Assembly (NCBI GenBank): GCA_022410635.1
Contig: JAJVDF010000956.1
Span: 82,112 to 146,111, forward strand
Direction of reading: 5' to 3'
DNA length: 64,000 bases
Source: Tretioscincus oriximinensis
Lineage: Eukaryota; Chordata; Lepidosauria; Squamata; Gymnophthalmidae
Shown here: in pieces, positions 58,256-64,000 of the stretch
Layout: every line of letters starts with the position of its first letter
Position numbering within the stretch: position 1 is the stretch's first letter
Notes under the pieces: generated by a model
What the model was told of the DNA's origin: nothing
What the model saw: the letters and a program-made list of their open reading frames with translations, nothing else
Database searches by the model: none
Program-made: the position numbers and the translations under genes

Positions 58256-59322
58256 TAAGATGCAGTTTAAACATCAAAGCTGACTAGAAGCATTCATTAA
58301 TAGGAACGAGAACTTNGTTCCTTCAGTAAGAGAAGATATTTTCTAATATATATAGAATTTACCTTTAACAACCCAACAAATAGAACAGCTGTTACTTTGA
58401 GTCCAAATTTAAAACGTAGAGGTANAAAGGAAAACCAGGCTGTTTCTGTATTTGTTAGGCTGTCGTAAACCATGATGGCCTATGCTAGTAATCCAATCCA
58501 TATTGGAGACTGGGGAGAAAGCTGTGGGCATTTTTATCTGAACATCCAGAAGCAGTACACTTTTCATGCTCGTAGTAGTATATTAATTAACAGATGCATT
58601 TAGGCCACGTTCTAGCATACAGGAGTAGAACAGTCCATGGTTAGGGTAAGATATCCTAATCTATAGTCTCATCTTGAACAGATTGCTGGTCTACTAGGAG
58701 TCTGGCTAGCCTGTCACGTTGAAAATACTTTGTCTGGAGTCCCATAGCCCAGTCGATCAGCCCAGTGTGGAAAGGCAGAAGAGAATAATTCTGATTAGCA
58801 AGTAGTATAATAATTCATAGAGAAATTCTATATCACAGTGTGTATCAAATATTTGACGTTTCTTTAATTTCACTCTGATTTTGTTCTGAAGTTTTTGTCA
58901 GAAGTAGAACAGTTGCTTGGACTAGTTTTTGTTCCCATATTATTAGTACCATGTTGCTTGAGTGAAAAAGCTTCACTTATGCAATTGAATAACAACAATA
59001 TGTAGATCCTGACTGTTGAGAATAGTTTGGCATGTGAACAATTTTACCTCCATTATTGAGAAAAGTCCCCTTAAGTGAAGCAAGTTTCTATTACATCCAA
59101 GGAGACTATCTTCCCCAAGGAACAGATTAAAGTGCCTTATGTGATGGAGAGCCATCATTGTAAAGAGGGAACTCAGTCTTAAAATGGGGATTCAGTTTAA
59201 ATTACCTCAGAGATGCTTATTTTTACTGTCTGTTTCTAAAATTCATGGTTCTGTGGTGCTGAAGAGAACCAACAGCTTGCCAGTCATTATTTCCAATAGC
59301 CAATGGTCAAATGATTTTCTCT
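58256..59322. other. Unassigned DNA
   Basis: No gene or named repeat is recognised. Confidence 0.4.
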
Positions 59323-59711
59323 TTCACACAACACTAGGACCAGGGGGCATTCCTTGAAACAGATAAGCAGAAGAGTGAGAACAGACAAAGGGGGTCATAG
59401 GCTTCTGGAATATACTTCCAGAACACGTGGCTGGAAGCCTGGATAACCTTAAGCCAGAATTAGACAGGTTTATGGACACCAAGGGTATGAATTAGCTGCT
59501 ATTCATAGTATAGTATGATACTCCATGCCTCCAGGATAGAGGAACAGGCAATACTCCTGAAATACCATTTGCAGGACATCGAGAAAAGGTGAAGATTTTG
59601 CCTTCTTTGGTTCAGACTGCGCAGGTGCAACTGGTGAGCCTCTGTGTGTGACAGAATTCTGGATTAGATGGGCTCTGGCCCAATTCTGCATGGTTCCCCT
59701 TATGTTCTCAT
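59323..59711 (+). mobile_element. CR1-like LINE 3' fragment (TTCTTATG subfamily), decayed
   Basis: The order matches the 20-kb copy: 'cacaacactaggaccaggggg', 'gaacagacaaaggg', 'ggtttatggacaccaagggtatgaat', 'ggaacaggcaatactcctgaaat', 'gcgcaggtgcaactggtgagcctctg', 'gatgggctctggcccaattc' and a final 'cttatgttctcatgg'. A deletion removes the 'kyFFTQRV' codons, and the frame is broken. Confidence 0.8.
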
Positions 59712-60414
59712 GGAAAACTAATTANTAAAGCAGCAAATTAAGCATTTAAATGGAACAAATTATTTTGTGATTCCCATGGTAGTAAGAAAAGCCTATCTGA
59801 GTTCCTTAAATTTGGAGAGTACTTAAATTCAAGTGAACTGCCTATGACAACAAAGATGTCAGTCGGTTGATAATAATCTCCTATCCTGAGTATTTGATTC
59901 CAACATTTATGCAGCAGCATGAATATCCTTTCACCAATTCTTGATATATTAGATTTTCTCCTGTCTAAACAATGTGAATTATCAAATGTAAAATGCTCTC
60001 CTCGGCATTTCAGTATCTTTCTAGTCTACACTGGATTAAATTGAGTCTTTATTTATATCTGCCGGGTCTACTTATTCAGAGGTATATTTTGTTTTTTTGT
60101 TTTAAAGGGAGATTCATAAAAAGTTTCCGTTTAAAAACTGAGCGCTGAGATAAGAATTATACTTCGGTTGGATAGCTATTTTAGGTTTACAGTAGAATAA
60201 ATGGAGATTTTTCTTCTGTGATAACTTTTGGAACCTAGTACTCAGTTGCAGGAATGAGAATTTTATGCACCATTAAGATGCTATCTATGGAGCAAAACTG
60301 CCTGTCATGCTGAATAGCATAAAATACTTGCACGCAATGTAAGAGATTAGCATACCTGGAATTAGTTGGAAGGCAGTAAAGGGCATTTTATTGGTAAGGC
60401 ATTGGATTTCTCTA
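59712..60414. other. Unassigned AT-rich DNA
   Basis: Nothing is recognised in this stretch. Confidence 0.4.
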
Positions 60415-60545
60415 CTAAGAATATAAGAAAAGTTCTGCTGTGTCAGATTAAACTTCATCTAGTCCTATCTAGCACTTCGTCTCAGACAGTGGTCCACCAT
60501 TTGCTTCTGGGCATCTCAAGCAGAAGGCAAAGATAAATCTCCACA
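60415..60545 (-). mobile_element. Old CR1-like 3' end, minus orientation
   Basis: 'agaatataagaaaagttctgctgtgtcag', 'catctagtcctatctagcac' and 'cagacagtggtccaccatttgcttctgg' correspond to the widespread 'aacataagaa...gctggatcagg...catctagtccagca' CR1-like 3' end, heavily mutated. Confidence 0.55.
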
Positions 60546-60779
60546 AGCTTTTGACTTCCCAAAAAAATGGCCTTTAGAGAAATCCTCCTATCTAGAAGAG
60601 AAGCACCTGTTCATTTTAGTTTGAGCTGAATTGAGCTTCCATCTGTTCTAAAAGAGGTTGCTTGAATCAAGCCAAACTGGATGGTATTCAACCAAACATG
60701 ACCAAACTAAGTGGTTCAATTCAAATAGTTCTAAAGTGACTATGTGAGACTCCATGAAGAAGATACTTAACAATAGGTT

Positions 60780-61075
60780 GAATTCACGCCACAAGTTCAT
60801 GCAGGTTCAGCAATCCACTAGCACAAAAGGCCTGGGTTCCCTGTTTTTCCTGATAGCTATTTTTTTCTGCCTTCATTTCAGACTACAATGTAAATCTGAT
60901 AATAAGCTTTCATGGGGCCTTCCATTGTAGTAAATCTCACAAGTCTTTGAGGCTAGCTGTAAAAATTCATTGGCTCTTGGCTTGCAGACAATGCTGGGAA
61001 TTGTAGTAAGACAAATGCAGCAATGACTTGGAAAATGGCATGTGTCAAGAACACAAGGGACTGTAATGGGAAGAT
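60780..61075 (+). mobile_element. MITE family 1, copy at 60.9 kb
   Basis: It contains 'gttcatgcaggttcagcaatccactagcacaaaagg', 'aaatctcacaagtctttgagg', 'attcattggctcttggctt', 'caatgctgggaattgtagtaagac' and 'atgcagcaatgactt'. It is in the same order as the 38-kb copy but with deletions. Confidence 0.6.
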
Positions 61076-61269
61076 AGNAAACAGTTTGGAATGTTGAAGT
61101 TGAGTAGAGAAGAAATCGCAAAAGGTTTATTCCAGATTAGACTAAATTCTGAAATTAAACAGAATGTGGGAAGGAGGCCTCTGTAAAAATGAAAAAAAAT
61201 GTGCAGTTCTGTCCATTTATTCCAACCCACAATTCTTGATCAAATTAAAATTAAAAAAACCTGAAATAC

Positions 61270-61600
61270 CACATTGACACTTTCTCTTAGCTTATGGAGA
61301 ACTCAGTTCCCATCAGTTTCTAGACGAAATGGGTTATTTGGCTCTATGTACATTATGGTATTTGCTAAGACTCAAGTGCATTTGCCACTTCATTGCCCAA
61401 TCACCCAACATGAAGAGATCCCTCTGGAGCTTTTCCCAATCCCTTTTAGATTTTACTAGCTTGAATAATTTAGTGTCATCAGCGTCTGNATCATTTCTGA
61501 ATAAAGTAAAAAGCAGTAATTTCAAAACTGAATCTTGGAGGAACTGTATTTTCTTACATTCTGAGAGTTGTCCTTAGCCAAGACAACGTCCTCCAATTCC
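61270..61600 (-). pseudogene. CR1-like reverse transcriptase fragment, decayed
   Basis: The minus-strand frame (61334-61525) reads 'DADDTKLFKLVK' then 'WEKLQRDLFMLGDWAMKWQM' and a decayed 'LSKYHNVH'. This corresponds to the FADDTKL...LQ-DL--L--WA--W-M-FN--KC-V-H block after motif C in CR1-clade enzymes. The first Asp-containing residue of FADD has changed (F to D or an N-affected codon). Upstream sequence near 61540-61560 resembles the GVPQGSVLGP codons with frameshifts. It represents a subfamily different from the 51.7-kb copy. Confidence 0.7.
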
Positions 61601-61940
61601 ATGACTGTTGAGTTTCTTTTTAACTATAGGCTTTACGATGTTAAGTGGGTCACCTTTATCCATGTGCTTCTTAACGTTTTCTGTAATGCTGATTTTCCTT
61701 CCACAATGCTCGCTCCTAAAATACCTCATAAATATCGTCAATTTCAATATCTATGACTTTTTTGTTTTTCACAGTTTTTTATTAAAAAAATGATGCCAAA
61801 CAAANCTTGAATGTATCCAAAATTTCCTGCCATTTTTGTCAATACTTATAAAGATGTTCAGATCTCTGTTTCTGCCTCATGCGTTTCCCAGACGATGTTC
61901 TCTTCCTAAAACTGCAGTCAGGGGCAAACAGTATAGCAGG
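61601..61940. other. Unassigned AT-rich DNA
   Basis: It may include more of the decayed CR1-like element on its left, but I could not support that. Confidence 0.35.
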
Positions 61941-62187
61941 GAGCAAAAAGAGAAGTAGCAGTAGGAGTTGTTTTTATACTTCACTTTTCTCAACCCAGAT
62001 TAAGCAAAAGTGCCATATATAGACTTCTATTCTTCTCTTCCCAACAGACATCTTGTGAAATAGATGTGACTTCAAAGAACTCTGACTACTTTGAGGTCAC
62101 CGAACTGGCTTCATAATGGAGTGCAGAATCAAATCATGAGACTACCAGATAAGAGTCTGATACTTTAACTACAAAACCAAACTGAGT
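61941..62187 (-). repeat. Sauria-type SINE
   Basis: A purine tail (gaga-, agcagtagg, about 61949-61968) leads to 'gttgtttttatacttcacttttctcaaccc', 'cttctcttcccaacagacat', 'ttcaaagaactctgactac', 'gaggtcaccgaactggcttc' and a head complement 'tttaactacaaaaccaaactgag'. Block order equals the 41.3-kb copy. Confidence 0.75.
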
Positions 62188-64000
62188 CTGAAATAACTAA
62201 TGTTATTACCTTGAATAATCAACTTTTCTAACTGGATAGATTATTTGTTCCTGGGAGTCATATTGATTTCCATCACTTCACTTGGAATTGATGTGAAGTG
62301 TTAAAGTCCTTAATTTCCTGGATAATTCTACATTCTTTTTTCATTCAGCCCTTTGTGCATATCTTCAGACATGAGATCTGCTTAACCTCTTACGATTTCA
62401 CCTTAGGGTATACTACTTATTAAAAGCATCTCTACTTATACATCCAATACTACTTATTAAAAGCATCTCAAGACTTGCTTGTGGGTTATGCCTATGTAGG
62501 TTATGCCTTGAACACCCTTTCTTCACATCAAAGTCCCAGGGCAGGAAGCAGTGATAAAAAATAAATCCTGTAGTATAATCTGCCCTAAATCACTATCTTA
62601 AAAACAGCAGATGTTTTCATTTGTAAGAAATAGTGTTTATGTAGTAGACAAGGGCAGGTTGGTGTGAATTTTTTTACTGGGAGCCATTCTTCTTACCAAT
62701 TATTCTTTATGTTTTTGTGCTTCTATTTTGGCTCCAATCCACCTGGAATTCATGTAAACTAGGGTACAAAACCACAACATGATCTCAACGGGAACACAAC
62801 ATTTTCCTACTGAATTCTCACTGGGATGTTTCAGCATCATGATTCTTTCATCAAACATGTAAATTGAGATTTCGCCATGCTTCACAATGCATCAGGAAAA
62901 AGGTATGAGGAACCACAAGTTCTGATCGCTGATTCTTTCTGACTTCTTTGCCAAATGGCTCATATTCCCATTGCAAGCCTTTGTGTGCCCACTTGTTTAT
63001 GGCAGAAGGCAGGATCTCATGAGAAATCACCAGCACAGGAGAAGATGAATCTCATACACTTCCTGGGTTAGTCGGTCAGAATAGCATACTGAGCATACTC
63101 AGGATTACGTCCTGGTCACATGGCTCATCTCTTCCATGCAGATTTAAAGATTTTTCTAATGATTCATTTGTGAAAGGATGAAGGTAAATATGGGGCTATT
63201 TCAGATTGTAACGCCATTGCAGAGGAGGCAGGAGCCATCTTTGAGTGCTATATGTTAAGAGAACTTATATTTATTTTGTTATGGTTATCAATCTATATGA
63301 GACATCGTATGGTTCAGTTCAGATTGACAGGGGCCCTGTCCAAAAACAATTTATTCAATCCAACTGAACCATTTAAAAAGTTATTCAATATACACCCAAT
63401 TTTAATCAAATCAGTTTAATTCTTGAAAGGAAAGACTCAGGTTAAAATTATGGAAGTAGTCACTTTGACTGGGAAGGCAGCTGAAACAGAGATAATTTGT
63501 ACCAGCATTGGTTGACTTCCACAATATTGAATTTAAGCTCTCAAGGTTAACCTTAGTTTAAATGTGCACTTTTCACTATACTGGATTCATTCTGGTAATA
63601 AGCTTTGTCCCTATTTTATTCTATTCTATTCTGCCCCACCTCACTCACCCTACCTTACCCTATCCTTTCTTTTCCAGCCCCTTCTTTTATTTTTAATTTA
63701 TTTTATGACAAGCAGGTGTTTCAATCTGAATTCACACAATATTCAATGTTGCCTGATGTATGTCCTTTTCCCAATCCAGGTTAATGGTATATGCAATTTT
63801 CAGCAGTTCATATTCAGAATTAAAGGCACCTGCCATTTGGCCAAAGCTGTGTAATTTATCTCTGTGTTCTATTTTTAGTCTCAGCACTTAGATTTCTGCT
63901 GTCTCTGTGGAGAGCATGGCCTGCTAAGCTTTAGAATCCCAATGCATCAAGCACTGGCTTTTGCCATTTAAAAGCAGCTGTTCCCAGGTGAGAAGATGGG
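62188..64000. other. Unassigned DNA to the end of the window
   Basis: No gene is recognised. A duplicated motif 'tactacttattaaaagcatctc' occurs at about 62409 and 62449 (40-bp tandem duplication). A pyrimidine-rich, TATTC-type run occupies about 63613-63690. Confidence 0.45.

Overview
The window looks like non-coding nuclear DNA from a squamate reptile (lizard or snake; a gecko is possible but I cannot prove it). The evidence is the repeat content: tRNA-headed SINEs of the Sauria type, BovB (RTE) LINE tails, CR1-like and L2-like LINE fragments, a Penelope-like GIY-YIG fragment, a mariner remnant, an L1-like 3' end and many short non-autonomous DNA transposons. The DNA is AT-rich, has scattered single N calls and one 263-N gap (26290-26552), as in a draft assembly. 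I see no complete host gene, no RNA gene, no CRISPR array and no bacterial-type operon. The window is probably intergenic or inside a large intron.

Layout. 1-7 kb: mostly unassigned sequence with a short inverted-terminal-repeat element (2.3-2.7 kb), a Sauria SINE (4.1-4.3 kb) and an LTR-like block (5.6-5.9 kb). 7-15 kb: an L2-like LINE, a pair of oppositely oriented MITEs (9.3 and 9.9 kb), a decayed mariner (11.1-12.3 kb), a CR1 scrap, a pogo-like MITE and a Penelope-like endonuclease fragment (13.9-14.4 kb). 15-29 kb: CR1 scraps, BovB pieces including an inverted pair at 21.2 kb, a CR1-like tail at 20 kb, an LTR-like block at 24.2 kb, a palindromic MITE at 24.9 kb, the assembly gap, and an L2-like LINE at 28.6-29.2 kb. 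31-32 kb: two CR1-like copies facing each other tail to tail. 33-46 kb: several SINEs, a BovB tail, MITEs, one plausible host exon (42499-42581) and a CR1 fragment. 47.1-48.0 kb: a nested set of palindromes inside one transposon-like unit. 51.6-53.2 kb: the best-preserved element, a 5'-truncated CR1 with about 400 codons still open, sitting inside a purine microsatellite. 58 kb: a short L1-like insertion flanked by 70-nt direct repeats. 59-62 kb: more CR1-like and SINE remnants.

The elements do not form a pathway. LINEs (CR1, L2, BovB, L1) would have supplied the retrotransposition machinery, and the SINEs probably borrowed it (Sauria SINEs are known to share their 3' end with BovB). The MITEs would have depended on transposases not encoded here. 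I found no convincing new biological system. The items most worth a second look are the nested palindromic composite at 47.1-48.0 kb, the five-copy second SINE family, the 70-nt target duplication at 58 kb, the CR1 inside a microsatellite, the candidate exon at 42.5 kb, and a pair of similar non-coding blocks with POU-like sites at 4.4 and 15.7 kb.
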